DNA from: Sesamum alatum
Lineage: Eukaryota > Streptophyta > Magnoliopsida > Lamiales > Pedaliaceae
Reading direction: 5' to 3'
Length of the DNA: 64,000 nt
Assembly (NCBI GenBank): GCA_034509735.1
Contig: JACGWO010000005.1
Coordinates: forward strand, 15,551,264 to 15,615,263
A program made the translations under genes and the position numbers. Within the stretch, counting starts at the first letter, position 1. Every line of letters begins with the position of its first letter. Shown here piece by piece: positions 9,355 to 21,611 of this stretch. The notes under the pieces are model-generated. The model searched no databases and had not been told where the DNA came from. It was given only the letters and a program-made list of their open reading frames with translations.

Positions 9355-12185
9355 AATTCGTTAAAAGGAGTTTGTCATTGTGCAAATGTACAAAGCTGAG
9401 TACATGGCTCAAAGGAGTGTTCTAGATGTAGTCCTAGTGCATTTTTAGGTTGAATAAGATGGAGTTCTAGTCATATAATCGAACGATGGATTTAATATTG
9501 ATTATATGCCTAATACTCAACACTATAGTAGGAAACATCTTGTGTTTCCAGTCCTTATCATTGACTGATAGATGACTCATTTCTGGATATAAATATATCC
9601 GTATCGACTCTAATAATCAATATTAAATCCACTCTTCGATTATACAACTAGAAGTCCATTTTATTCAACCTAAAAATGCACTAGGACTACATCTAGAACA
9701 TTCTTTTGAGTCATAGACTCAGCTTTGTACATTTGCGCAACGACAAACTCATTTAAACAAATTTAGACATTAATGCACTTTTATTTTGCCATATCGAGAT
9801 CTCGGTGAACCTTCGTGATCCATCGTACGTCCGTATACATGCATAATACTCACGACAATAGTAGGAAACACCTTGTGTTTCCAATCCTTATGTTTAACTG
9901 GTAGATGACTCATTTCTGCCTACAAATATATTCGTATCGACTCTAATAATCAATATTAAATCCATTCTTCGATTATACGACTAGAACTCCATCTTATTCA
10001 ACCTAAAAATGCACTAGGACTACATCTAGAACACTCTTTTCAGCCATGTACTCAGCTTTGTAAATTTGCACAATGACAAACTCCTTTTAACGAATTTAGA
10101 CACTAATCCACTTTTATCTTTGCCATATCGAGGGCGTGGTGAACCTTCGTGATCAATCGTACGTGTGGATACATGCCTAATACTGAACACTATAGTAGGA
10201 AACATCTTGTGTTTCCAGTCCTTATCATTGACTGATAGATGACTCATTTCTAGATATAAATATATTCGTATTGCCTCTAATAATCAATATAAAATCCTCT
10301 CTTCGATTATACGACTGGAACTCCTTCTTATTCAACCTAAAAATGCACCAGGACTACATCTAGAACTCTCTTTTGAGCCATGGACTCAGATTTGTACAAT
10401 TGCGCAACGACAAACTCCTTTAAACAAATTTATACTATAATGCACTTTTATCTTTTCCATGTCGAGGGCTTGGTGAACCTTCATGATCAATCGTACGTCT
10501 GCATACATGTCTAATACTCAACACTATAGTAGGAAGCATCTTGTGTTTCCAGTCGTTATCATGGACTAATAGATGACTAATTTCTGGATATAAATATATT
10601 CGTATCGACTCTAATATTCAATATTAAATCCACTCTTCGATTATACGACTAGTACTCCATCTTATTCAACCTAAAAAATGCACTAGGACTACATCTAGAA
10701 CACTCTTGTGTGCCATGGACTCAGATTTGTACATTTTCGCATATTTAGACACTAAGGCACTTTTATCTTAACCATATCGAGGGCTTGGTGAACCTTCGTG
10801 ATCAATCGTACGTCCGGATACATGCCTAATACTCAACACAATAGACACCTTGTGTTTTCAATCCTTAACATTGACTGATAGATGACTCATTTCTGGAAAT
10901 AAATAGATTCGTATCGACTCTAATAATCAATATTAAATCCACTCTTCGATTATACGACTAGAACTCCATCTTATTCAACTTAAAAATGTACTAGGACTAC
11001 ATCTAGAATACTCATTTGAGCCATAGACTCAGCTTTTATACATTTGCGCGACGACAAACTCCTTTAAACAAATTTAGACACTAATGCACTTTTGTCTTTG
11101 CGATATTGAGGGCTAGGTGAACCTTCGTGATCAATCGTACGTCCGGATACATGCCTAATACTCAACACAATAGTAGGAAACACCATGTGTTTCCAGTCCT
11201 TATCATTGACTGATAGACGACTCATTTCTGGCTTTAAATAAATTCGTATCGACTCTAATAATCAATATTAAATCCACTCTTCAATTATACGACTAGAACT
11301 CCATCTTATTCAACCTAAAAATGCACTAGGACTACATCTAGAACACTCTTTTGAGGCATGGACTCAGCTTTGTACATTTGCGCAACGACAAACTCATTTA
11401 AACAAATTTAGACATTAATGCACTTTAAGTTTTGCCATATCGAGGTCTCGGTGAACCTTCGTGATCAATAGTACGCCAGGATACATGCATAATACTCACG
11501 ACAATAGTAGGAAACACCTTGTGTTTCCAATCCTTATCATTAACTGGTAGATGACTCATTTCTGCCTACAAATATATTCGTATCGACTCTAATAATCAAT
11601 ATTAAATACATTCTTCGATTATATGACTAGAACTCCATCTTATTCAACCTAAAAATGCACTAGGACTACATCTAGAACACTCTTTTGAGCCATGGACTCA
11701 GCTTTGTACATTTGCGCAATGACAAACTCCTTTTAACGCATTTAGACACTAACCCACTTTTATCTTTCCCATATCGAGGGCGTGATCAATTGTACGTGTT
11801 GATACATGCCTAATACTCAACACAATAGTTGGAACCATCTTGTGTTTCCAGTCCTTATCATTGACTAATTAGATGACTCATTTCTTGCAATAAATATATT
11901 CGTATCGCCTCTAATAATCAATATTAAATCCTCCCTTCAATTATACGACTAGAACTCCATCTTATTCAACCTAAAAATGCACTAGGACTACATCTAGAAT
12001 ACTCTTTCGAGCCATGGACTCAGGTTTTGTCCATTTGCACAATGACAAACTCCTTTTAACGAATTTAGACACTAATCCACTTTTATCTTTGCCATATCGA
12101 GGGCGTGGTGAACCTTCGTGATCAATCGTACGTGTGGATACATGCCTAATACTCAACACTATAGTAGGAAACATCTTGTATTTTC
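9355..12185. repeat. Satellite array, ~334-bp unit, about eight units
   Basis: The word AATACT[C/G]A recurs at 9512, 9845, 10179, 10513, 10828, 11157, 11491, 11812 and 12148, giving spacings of 333, 334, 334, 315, 329, 334, 321 and 336. Units are AT-rich, visibly diverged and carry small deletions. The first ~150 bp (9355-9505) are an inverted partial unit, joined head-on to the direct array. Short frames in it (such as 10026-10247) are repeat-borne and not genes. Confidence 0.95.
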
Positions 12186-12257
12186 TTTTTTTTTTAGGTA
12201 AATGTAAATTTCATAAATAAAAGGAGTGATTACAACAATGACAAAGGCAAAACCACC
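12186..12257. other. T-rich junction between satellite and copia fragment
   Basis: A short T-tract followed by AT-rich sequence that matches neither the satellite nor the copia coding region. It is the scar where the A2 element was truncated. Confidence 0.4.
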
Positions 12258-14317
12258 CTGTCCCGCATACGTCAGGAGGTTAGTGGGAGATAAGCTAGAA
12301 TCCAAGTCTAGCTTATGCAGGTTCATTGGATACCCTAAAGAAACTGTAGGTTATTACTTTTATGACTCCTTGGAACAAAAGGTATTTGTTTCAAGGAACG
12401 CAGTATTCTTGGAACAAGGCTTTCCATAGGATATCCAACCTGATGAACTGATCCTTGAGGAATCAAGTGATGAAAATCAGTCATCAGAGGTAGCCGCGGA
12501 TTCCTCACTTAGAGGATTCAGGATAGATACCCGAAGGACTGACCAACCTCGAGAAGTCCAGCATGCTAGGCATGAATGACAGCCTCAGGAAAGGCCAGCC
12601 CCGGTACCTGAACCGCCAGCTCCTATACAGTCAGCGCCCACAGTCACCACTGACGTTCCCGTTCTCCGTAGGTCAACTAGAGAGTCCAGACCTCCAGTAA
12701 GATATGGCTTTCTAAATACGACCGGTCTACTGGATAACGATCCTAAGACATACGGAGAAGCGATGTCTGTCATCGACTCCGGGAAATGGCTTGAGGCCAT
12801 GAAAACCGAAATGGACTCCATGAGCGAGAACCAAGTCTGGAGACCTTGTAGACCCACCGAAACGTGTTAAACCAGTTGGCTCTAAGTGGGTCTATAAGCG
12901 CAAACGTGGCGTTGATGGAGAAGTCACAACTTTTAAGGCTAGGCTAGTGGCTAAAGGGTACACTCAACGATCCGGGGTCGATTTTGAGGACACCTACTCG
13001 CCGGTAGCCATGGCTAAATCCATTCGGATCCTGCTCGCCATAGCAGCATGGTATGACTATGAGATATGGCAGATGGACGTGAAAACGGCCTTCCTCAATG
13101 GTTTCGTTGAGGAAGAGATCTATATGGATCAGCCGGAGGGTTTCACGGTCACTGGAGAACAACAGAAGGTCTGTCGTCTCCAGAAGTCCATCTATGGCCT
13201 CAAACAAGCATCCCGAAGTTGAAACATTCGCTTTGATGAAGTGACACGGGGTTATGACATCATCAAAAACGAATCCGACCCTTGTGTATACAAGAAGGTC
13301 AGTGGGAGCTCTATAGTGTTCCTAGTGCTTTATGTGGATGACATTCTACTCATAGGTAATGGTGTAAGAATGTTAGGTGACACAAAAGCATAGTTATCAA
13401 CCCAGTTTTCCATGAAGGATTTGGGTGAAGCCTCCTACATCCTAGGCATCCAGATTATCAGAGACAGATCTAAAAGGATGTTAGGGCTCACCCAAAACTC
13501 GTATATGGAGAAAGTCCTGAAAAGATTTTGAATGCACAACTCCAAACGAGGATTCCTTCCCATGAGGCATGGGATCAAGTCATCCAAGAAACAGTCCCCG
13601 CAGACTGATGAGGAACTTGAAAGGATGAAGGTCATCCCCTATGCTTCTGTCGTCGGTAGCATCCAATATGCGGTTCACTGCACCAGACCTGACATTGCTT
13701 ACGCTTTGAGTGTAACAAGCAGATATTAGTCTTGTGCAGGAGAGGCACATTGGAATGCTGTTAAGGGCATTCTTAAGTACCTGAGGAGGACTAAGGAAAT
13801 GTTCTTAGTCTATGGCAATGGAGAACTGATCCTGGAAGGTTTTAGCGACGCTAGCTTCCAGTCTGATGATGATGATGCCAAGTCTCAATCGGGTTATGTA
13901 TTCAAGCTCAATGGAGGAGTAGTGGATTGGAAAAGTTCCAAGCAAGCAACCACTACTGATTCCACCACTGAGGCCAAATATATAGCAGCTTCAGAAGCTG
14001 CCAAGGAAGCGGTTTGGATGAGAAACTACATCCAAGAGTTGGGTGTGGTGCCTAGCATCATCGAGCCCGTTGTCATCTTTTGTGATAACAACGGAGCAAT
14101 AGCGCAAGAAAAGGAACCCAGATCTCATCACCGTTCCAAACACATTCTTAGGCGCTACCATCTTCTAAGAGAAATGGTAGGAAGAGGTGACGTTCGGATG
14201 GACCAAGTCAACTCAGCAGACAACACAGCAGATCCGCTGACAAAGCCTATGTCGCAGAGCGCTCATACGCAACATCTTGAGAAGATGGGGATTAGACATA
14301 TGGGCGATTGGCTTTAA
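12258..14317 (+). pseudogene. Copia pol fragment: integrase C-end, RT, RNase H
   Basis: Integrase tail segment CPAYVRRLVGDKLE is followed by FIGYPKET. RT shows FKARLVAKGYTQR, motif A QMDVKTAFLNG near 13070, YGLKQASRS near 13195 and catalytic LYVDDILLIGN near 13330. RNase H appears as GFSDASFQSD and WKSSKQATT, ending ADPLTKPMSQSAH before a TAA at about 14317. Several in-frame stops (12429, ~13220, ~13392, ~13529, ~13728) and a frameshift near 12840 inactivate it. A purine-rich tract AAGTGGGAGA follows, just before the LTR. Confidence 0.9.
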
Positions 14318-14321
14318 GGTC

Positions 14322-14332
14322 AAGTGGGAGAT
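14322..14332 (+). promoter_or_regulatory. Polypurine tract of the A2 element
   Basis: AAGTGGGAGA stands directly before the LTR start at 14333, the place of the plus-strand primer in LTR elements. Confidence 0.7.
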
Positions 14333-16307
14333 TGTTAGAATAGGTGAGTATGTAGCCAATCTTGGCAGGCGAAATGTAACCTATGTCTAGACAATTTCAA
14401 GGATTTGATATATTATTAATGAATAAGAAGTGATATCTATTTGGCATTACTTTGTTTGTATTCACCTTAACTGCTTTATATTTCTGTTCAGACTGAAAAC
14501 ACATTTCGGGGACTGGGACTACGCTTGGAGGTAGGACTATGAAATCAGTCCTGTCGAATCAGTCCGGAAAACTCCTAGTCAAGGAATCTCGAAAATGGGT
14601 ACCGAGATTCTCCTTGAGACTTGCCCTAAGCATCTGCTGTCGTATTTCATCGACAGGTGACGAGGGTCGTCTAAGCAGTGTTAGTGGGTTAGCCCGCTAG
14701 AGAGCAGCTGACTGAGGTGACTCGAGGGAACCGTCTTACGGAGGACCTTGAGTAGGGTCGGTTAGGTCTGACGTGTGTTCCCAGTTCCAACAGTACAGGT
14801 CAAGTCCTTTGACTTGAGGAACTGCTGAGTTTACCAGTACATCAGGGCTGTATCTTAGATATGGTGAGAGATTGCCAAGAAGCACTTGAGTAGTCATAAG
14901 CCATGTCTACTGCAGCTCCAGTGTACAGTGTGACAGTAGTTTCGAAGAAAGGATCTGTCTCCTGTCAAAAGGCATTGACAGTTGAGTCTCACAAATCCTC
15001 TGTGTCTTGTCCCTAAAATCTGTGGCCACAGTAATTGAACAGAAGGGAAGGTTTCCCTTGCGGCGTTTAGTAAAGGACAGACCGACACTTAGGTCCAAAA
15101 TGGGTACCTGCATTTTCCGTGCCCTAGACCCTAAGTGGTGAAACCGTAGACGGAAGGAAAAGTGTACTGTTAGAGCCTAAATGTTCATCCCTGTATATTC
15201 ACCTAGTCTCTAGTGCCATGGACCGTTACTAGATGGCCACCATGGTAACGGGCGGATTCCAGGAATCCGACCAAGTCTAGCTGAAGGTGAACCTAAAGAG
15301 TCACACACAATCCGCACACATAAAGTATTTAATTTAGAATTAAATATTTGGAGAAATGGAATGATTAAATTGGATTTAATCGGGTCCTTAACTTTCTTGG
15401 AAAGAATTAATTCCTTTTATTGGATAAAAGGGATTTATCTAATAAATTAGATTTATCAAAAAAATTAATTTAATGGGCTTAGAATAAATATTTATATTTA
15501 ATATATTTATTTATTGCCCATGGAATATTTAAATAGGTTTTAAATATTCCATTAAATTAAATTAATGGTTGAGATTAAAAGGAGAGATGGATGGCTAGGA
15601 TTAATTTGACTAGGTTAAATTACTACTTTGACGAGGACTTTGACTAGGTCAATATCCTTGTCAAATTAGTCTTCTTAGAGTTGGATTTTGAAGAGGATTA
15701 AACTCCTCCTCTATATATACTCCTAGCTCCTGACCTTAAGAGAGATGATGCTTCTTCAACACACACACACATACACAAACCGTGTGCTCTCTCTCCTCTC
15801 TTGTCCGCCTCTCTCCTCTCTCTCTCCAAGAATTGTTCTTGTTCTTTTGTATTAACAATTGAACAAAGGGAGGATTAATCCCATTAAATAATAACGTGTG
15901 ATTGATCGGTCCTCTCCAAATAAAATACTTGTTCGTTCGCTAGCACGAAGTACAAGATACGTAGGCGGATTGTGTGTCCCGATTTAGGGGATCTCACTTA
16001 CGAGATTTGGAGCACATCGAGGAACAACGCGAGTACCAGTTAGAAGAGGAAAACGACGAACCAGTAGGTCTCTATTTACGTTTTCGTCCTCTTTTGTTTT
16101 ACAAATCCCATGGCCTCCATGATTGCATGTATGTTTCTTAATTCATGAGATACACCAAACACCCGGGAACTTCAAGGGCACACCCCTTGAACGTGTTTTA
16201 ATTTTATACGTATTATGCATGTTTAAATTTTTGTAATTTAAATTTATACCACGCTGTCGCATTCGCGCTATTCCCGGGACGATCCACACGCCTATCCCAG
16301 GCTTTCA
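14333..16307 (+). repeat. 3' LTR, family A2
   Basis: 1975 bp from TGTTAGAATAGG to GGCTTTCA. It carries a W-box cluster at 15603-15666, TATATATA at 15712-15719, CT-rich sequence near 15780-15830 and the R/U5 region. AT hairpins with TTGGA loops occur at 15363-15381 and 15413-15431. The target duplication cannot be tested because the 5' end is lost. Confidence 0.9.
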
Positions 16308-16932
16308 TTCCAATGGTCCAATGAGTTTCTAACAATCGGGGAAGCCTTTGCCCTTACTTTAGTTAGTTTCCCTCCTGAACCGAATGCTGGTAGTTAAGTT
16401 CCTGGCCTCGGCTCATTCCCTTCAGTTTTTAAGTGAAAGCGCGGTTACAGGTTTCCTTTTGTATCAGCATTGGCGATTGATTCTTCCTTTTCATCCGGTC
16501 TGCCTGTATGTTGAGTATTCGATATCGAGTGAAGTGTACTCAACTTCTTTTGCGTAAGCAATTCAAAATTGATCCTTTGGGTAAGAAGCTGACCTTCTTG
16601 GGTCAAATCTCTTTAAGTAAGAAGTCCGACCATTCTTCGAAGTCCTATCAGAGGAAATTGATTAACTCCCGGGCCTGGGTCACAAGAGAAGTCTTTTTCT
16701 TTCTTTGAAACTGTGGAAACTGCTTTCCCTTATTCTGTTATAGAATAAGATAAGGTTCCATCTTCTATTGTATTAGTATGTCTGTCTTTCTTGCTTTCTA
16801 TTGGGGAATTTTCGAATAATTATTAGACAAATAAGGCACTTTTACGCTATTCTTCTCCTTCCCCGCATAGGCCTTAGGGGCTTAGGACATTAGCAGTAAG
16901 ACTTTCGCAAGGTAGCAAAAGAAGGAGCAGCA
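16308..16932. other. Non-element flanking DNA
   Basis: Balanced composition unlike the LTRs, with no gene recognised. A 66-codon frame at 16508-16708 lacks support. The texture recalls plant mitochondrial intergenic DNA, so a nuclear copy of organelle DNA is possible (weak inference). It ends with CAGCA, the target duplication of the next solo LTR. Confidence 0.4.
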
Positions 16933-19164
16933 TGTTAGAATAGGTGACCAGAAAGCCAATAGGTTTGGCGATTTGTAACCTATTATACAACTCGATGTAA
17001 TTGTAATATTATTATGTGATGAATAAAGTGAGTGTTCGTCACTATTGGTACCTACTTTGTTGTGCTCACTTTACATTTGTTAAAACGGTTTTTAACTTAT
17101 ATCGCAACAAAGCCCACAGACCATGGATAACAACTCGTGCAGTTGGGCCACGCATTGGATGGTGGTCATGAAACCAACTGATTAAGAGTTGGGTCTGAAA
17201 CGTTCCAAGTCGAGGACCTCGAGACAGGGCATCGAGAGTCCTATTGAGACTTGCATCAAGAGTCGTGTTCATTGGATGAGTGCCGTGTTTCATCGGCGAC
17301 AGGCGTGGGACGCCTACACGGTCTTGATGGGTTGGTCGACTGGGGTCGAGCCGACTGGACTGACTCGCGGGGATCATCATATGGAAGCCTTGGAGGCTTG
17401 GTCGGTATGATTGGATTCCCCGGTTCCGATAGTACGGGAGTAATCCTCAGACTTGAGGAATCATGGCAGTCACGTGCACAGGACGGCTGTATCTTGGATC
17501 TGGCGAGAGGTGATCATTCTGTAAGATGATCATTATAAGCCTTGTCCAGTGCAGTCGGAATGTGTAGCGAGGACGGTGGATTCCAAGAAGAGGATCCGTC
17601 CCCTGTCAGTATGTGACAGAGGTATCTCCTATGCACTCGGAGACACGTTCATGCTGTTTGAAGCTGTGGCCACAGTGGTTGGTCGAACAGAGAATGGTTT
17701 CCTGTGTCGACGCAATGAAGCATATGTGGTTTCGAGTATTAAGCATAGATGCCTAGTCAAGGATGGGAACCGACGCCCAATTCCATACCCTAGACTAAGG
17801 CCGGGAGACGGTAGACGGAAGGATCGTACCCGTACGGAATCGGCGCCTAAATGTTCACGCCAATTCACCTAGTCTCTAGTGCCATGGACCGTTGCTAGAC
17901 GGCCACCCATGGTAACGGGCCCTTGTGGGACACGGGCCCAAGTCTAGCTGAGGGTGAACCTAAAGGGTCACACACAAATCACCGAGGAGGTTGAGAGATC
18001 AACTTGGAGTCAATCTCGAAGGATAAAATAAGTAATTGGATTACTTAAGGGAAAGTCGATTGGATGGACGGGCCGATATTGTATCGGGCTTTCATTTAAT
18101 CGGTAAATTGGATTTTCGATTAAATATGGAAAGTTGAGATGTTGAGACGTTGGATCTTTTAATTGGATTAAAAGATCAACGGGAATAATTTAAGTGGACA
18201 TTAAATTGGATTTAATATTGGGATCGTCGTAATTGGATTACGATAAAACCCGGTCCGTTTAAATTATACCCGAGAGGAGAAATAATTCCTAATTTGGAAT
18301 AGGAAGAAGTTGGACTTCTTCCCTTAATTAAATATGGCCGACATGCTCCCTTGGAGGAAGCAAAATCAGCCATGTTTCATGCTAGGTGGTATGTTGACTT
18401 GTCTCTTTTGGAAGAGACAAATCAACTCCAATCAAGCTCTTCCCTTTTGGTATGATTTGATCATACCATAAATTTTGGTAGGCTTGATTGAAGAATTGAT
18501 GGTGATTGATTGGAATGAATCTAGACATCCTTGGATGAACCTAGACACATTCCAATAATCACATTAATTATGTATATATATTAGAATATACAACACCTAG
18601 CATAAGTGATTCATTATTCATCTTTTTCTAGGAAAAAGAGAAGACAAAAAATCCTCTCCTCTCTCTCAATTTTCGTGCTCCCTCTCTCTCTTACACTTGT
18701 GTTCTTCACTTGATTTTGAATCAAGAAGAAGAACAAAGTAAGTTTAAGAGAACACTAATTCATAGTGTTCTTCTCTTAAACCGATTCCTTCCTAAACCCG
18801 TTCTTTTCTAGCAAGAAGAACGTGTGTTTCTTCCGGTGTGGTGTGGATCACCTTTGGAGAATCCATACGTTTGGATTTCGTGAGCATTCCGGAGAAGGAA
18901 CAACGCTAGTAGCCGGGAGCATACGCTAAACAATCAAAGGTAACGGTTTATTACGCTTTGATTGATTTCATTTGTATATCTATGCCCTATGTGTTTAAAT
19001 ATATGTTTTAATATTTACACATCCTACATCGAACGCCCGGTTGAGCACCCAAGGGTACACCCCTTGGGATTTGCGTATTTTGAATTTGATTTAAATTTAC
19101 GCACTTTCTCGACTTTCTCGCTTCCGCTCGCGCTCCCGGGCGGATCCGCTTGTCCTTCACAGCA
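16928..19164 (+). mobile_element. Solo LTR, family B, with CAGCA target duplication
   Basis: The LTR spans 16933-19159 (2227 bp), TGTTAGAATAGG to TTGTCCTTCA, with CAGCA at 16928-16932 and 19160-19164. The sequence on both sides is continuous non-element DNA and no internal region is present. It is closely similar to the LTRs of the B element at 42501 and 50139. Confidence 0.95.
18030..18322 (+). repeat. String of short hairpins with TTGGA loops in LTR B
   Basis: Perfect arms enclose TTGGA at 18030-18046 (AAGTAA/TTACTT), 18153-18177 (10-bp arms, GATCTTTTAA), 18200-18216 (ATTAAA/TTTAAT), 18227-18243 (TCGTAA/TTACGA) and 18302-18322 (GGAAGAAG/CTTCTTCC). A weaker one lies at 18097-18122. The arms differ; the loop does not. 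Confidence 0.85.
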
Positions 19165-20620
19165 GTGGAAATCACAGTAGTTGTAGCAAAATCATTGGCA
19201 CGCTAGGCCCCTTCTCTAAGAGAAAATAGGGTAGGCGCTATTTGAATGGACATCTGAGATGGCATCAAGTCGAGCACAAAAGAGATCTGGGCTGCTAGTA
19301 AGGAGGACTGTGAAGCCTTCTAGCATAAGTGATGCCTTCCCAAGGTCTGGTCTCTTCGGTACGGTATGGGCTTTTGAGAATGTAGAGCAGAAAGGGGCTT
19401 CCTCAGCTACCGGGGAACGCTGCTTAGAATGCCAATGTAGTACCTCACACTTGCATCTACCCCTAGCTGTACCATAATAATTTAGAGCTCCGGTAGGTCG
19501 TCCTCCTGCCTAGTTCTCCTTTAGGAGTTGCCAGGCCGTCCATCCTCAATAAATTGAATTTTAGGTTTTTTAGCACCTTCGCTGTAACCTCTTTCCGACG
19601 CTAAGCGCAAAAGGCACTCGAAGGAGTAGTGGGACCAACCATCACTACCATAGGGCTCTAGTGGTCAATCCTGCCACCTCAGACTCCTATGTCCCCTCAC
19701 GTGTCAACAAGCAAGTTGGGTGCTCTCCCTTAACGTGGTAGGACTCTGCTGCAGGTCTTGACGTTGGCTGATTAAAAAAGCCATCCTCATCGCAGCAAAG
19801 CCCGTCTTTCTTTGTTTAGTCAAACACGGGACTTTCACACGTCCGATAGGTCTTTGTACTATACTAGTAGAGCGGTTACCTTCAAATGCGTTGCCTTTTT
19901 AGACCTTCTTTGTCAACAAGAGCCCTGCCTTGGTATTCAATCCTCTTGAGCTGCTAGTGAGCATGCCTCTTTGCTTTCTTTGAAGCGTGCATTGGTCACA
20001 TGGATGACTTTGTTAAGGCAAGCTGCTTGAAAAGTGCACATCTCTTTGCTTTCCTCCTTCCGCTCTCTTCGATTTAGCAAGTAACTGAGTGGTTTTCTCT
20101 CCTTGGTCTATTGTCTATCGATATTCTGCTTCACCTCTCTTTAGTGCTTGAGTTAGTTGATAGAGACTTGTATTGTAGGAATAGGCCCTTTCTTGGCAAG
20201 TTCGGAAGCTTTGATGAGAGAGGAACTAATGCTAATGGTCTCGGATATAGCTCAGAGTATTGCCTCGCTTAGTCCAGCGGAGCTCTACTATTAACTAAGA
20301 CTTATATAGAATACAAGTTCAAAATTAAAATAAAAAAAAGTATATGCGAATAAGTACGAAAGCTTTTGCTTCCTCTTTTCCTCTCTGTTTCGGATGTTCA
20401 TCCAATCTCTGATTCCAGTCCATAACTTCCTTGAAAATAGCTTCTCTTGCTCTTCTTTGGCTAGGATCTCACAACTATGGCCATCTTCTTTTAAGCTTCT
20501 ACTTGTGTTGAAGTAATCTCATTAAGGGATTAAGACCTGTAAAATAAGTCTCGATTAGTTGACCTAATTCGACTTTCAAGTGGGGAGTGAATGAAAGTCG
20601 ATATAGAAATCCTAGGCTAA
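19165..20620. other. Non-element flanking DNA, continued
   Basis: Continues 16308-16932 across the solo LTR. No gene recognised: only short frames (such as 72 codons at 19259-19477). Contains CT-rich stretches and a poly-A-like tract near 20325. It could be a nuclear copy of organelle DNA (weak inference). Confidence 0.4.
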
Positions 20621-20625
20621 AATGC

Positions 20626-21611
20626 TGAAAGATTATGTGGATCGTCCCGGGAAAAGCGCGAATGCGGAAGCGCGGTATAATTAAAAATAAATGCGGAATT
20701 TAAACATGCTTTTAAATTAAAAACACGTTTCAAAGGGTGTGCCTTTGAAATTTCCCGGGTGTTCGGTGTATCTCATGAATAAATCACATATAACATATCA
20801 TGGAGGCCATAGGGTTGAAAAATAAAAGAGGACGAAAATCTAAAACGAGACCTACCCGTTGTCGTTTTCGTCTTCAACGGCTACACGCGTTGTTCCCCGT
20901 TTTGCACCAAGATCTCGTCTTTGAGACCCTCTAATTCGTGACACACGATCCACCCACGTATCTTGCACGTCGTGCTAGCAACGAACAAGTGTATAATTTT
21001 GGAGTGGATGAATCAATAACACATTATCAATTAATGGTATTGATTCATCAAGATTCTAATGTTCCAAGAACAAAAGAATCAAGAAAACTATTTTCTTGAG
21101 AGAGAGAGAGGGCGGACGAGAGAGATGGGAGAGAGAGATCCGTGTGTGTGTGTTGTAGTGTGTGTGTTGGAGATTCATCATCATGTAAATTGTAGGATGC
21201 TAGGGGTTTATATAGAAGAGGAGTTTAATCCTCTTTAAACTCCTCTTTTAAGAACTCTAATTTGATTAGGATTTTGACCTAGTCAAAGTCCTAGTCAAAC
21301 TAGTGTTTTGACCTAGTCAAAACGATCCTAGCCATCCATCTCTCCCATTGATCTCAACCGTTGATTTAATTTAATGGAAATATTTAAAACCTATTTTAAA
21401 TATTTCCAAGAGGCTAAAATAAATATAAATATTATTTAAGCCCATTAAATAAATCCCTTTGATAAATCCAATTTATCAATTTAATTCCTTCTATTAAATA
21501 AGAAAGAAATTATTTCTCCAAGAAAAATAAAGGTCCCGATTAAATCTAATTTAATCATTCCTTCACTCCAATATTTAATTCCAAATTAAATATTTAATTG
21601 TGTGTGGATAG
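20626..21611 (-). repeat. Outer element, left LTR remnant
   Basis: A reversed A-type LTR end of 986 bp that stops at GTGTGGATAG, where the inner LTR end TGAAAGATT begins. It shares sequence variants with the right outer LTR at 31216-33068 (for example CTTTGAGACCCTCTAATTCG) and differs from the inner LTRs. Confidence 0.75.

Larger units (their letters stand above)
12258..16307 (+). mobile_element. 5'-truncated copia element, family A2
   Basis: Starts within the integrase C-terminal region and runs through RT and RNase H to a complete 3' LTR (14333-16307). The 5' LTR, leader, gag and protease are missing. The LTR end (ACGCCTATCCCAGGCTTTCA) is shared with the reversed LTR at 35712 and defines variant A2. 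Confidence 0.9.

Noticed and set aside
10026..10247. Frame of 73 codons in the satellite
   Set aside because: Repeats with the satellite unit (also 11971-12174), opened or closed by unit variants. No protein features.
9355..12185. CRISPR-like array
   Set aside because: Units are ~334 bp, similar throughout, with no short repeat and unique spacer pattern. This is plant satellite DNA.
16508..16708. 66-codon frame as a host gene
   Set aside because: Short, no recognisable domain, no supporting context. Expected by chance in this length of DNA.
17549..17872. 107-codon frame conserved in three B LTRs (also 43791-44114 and 51388-51711)
   Set aside because: The B LTRs are near-identical overall, so the frame is kept by descent. 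Families A and C have stops in the matching region.
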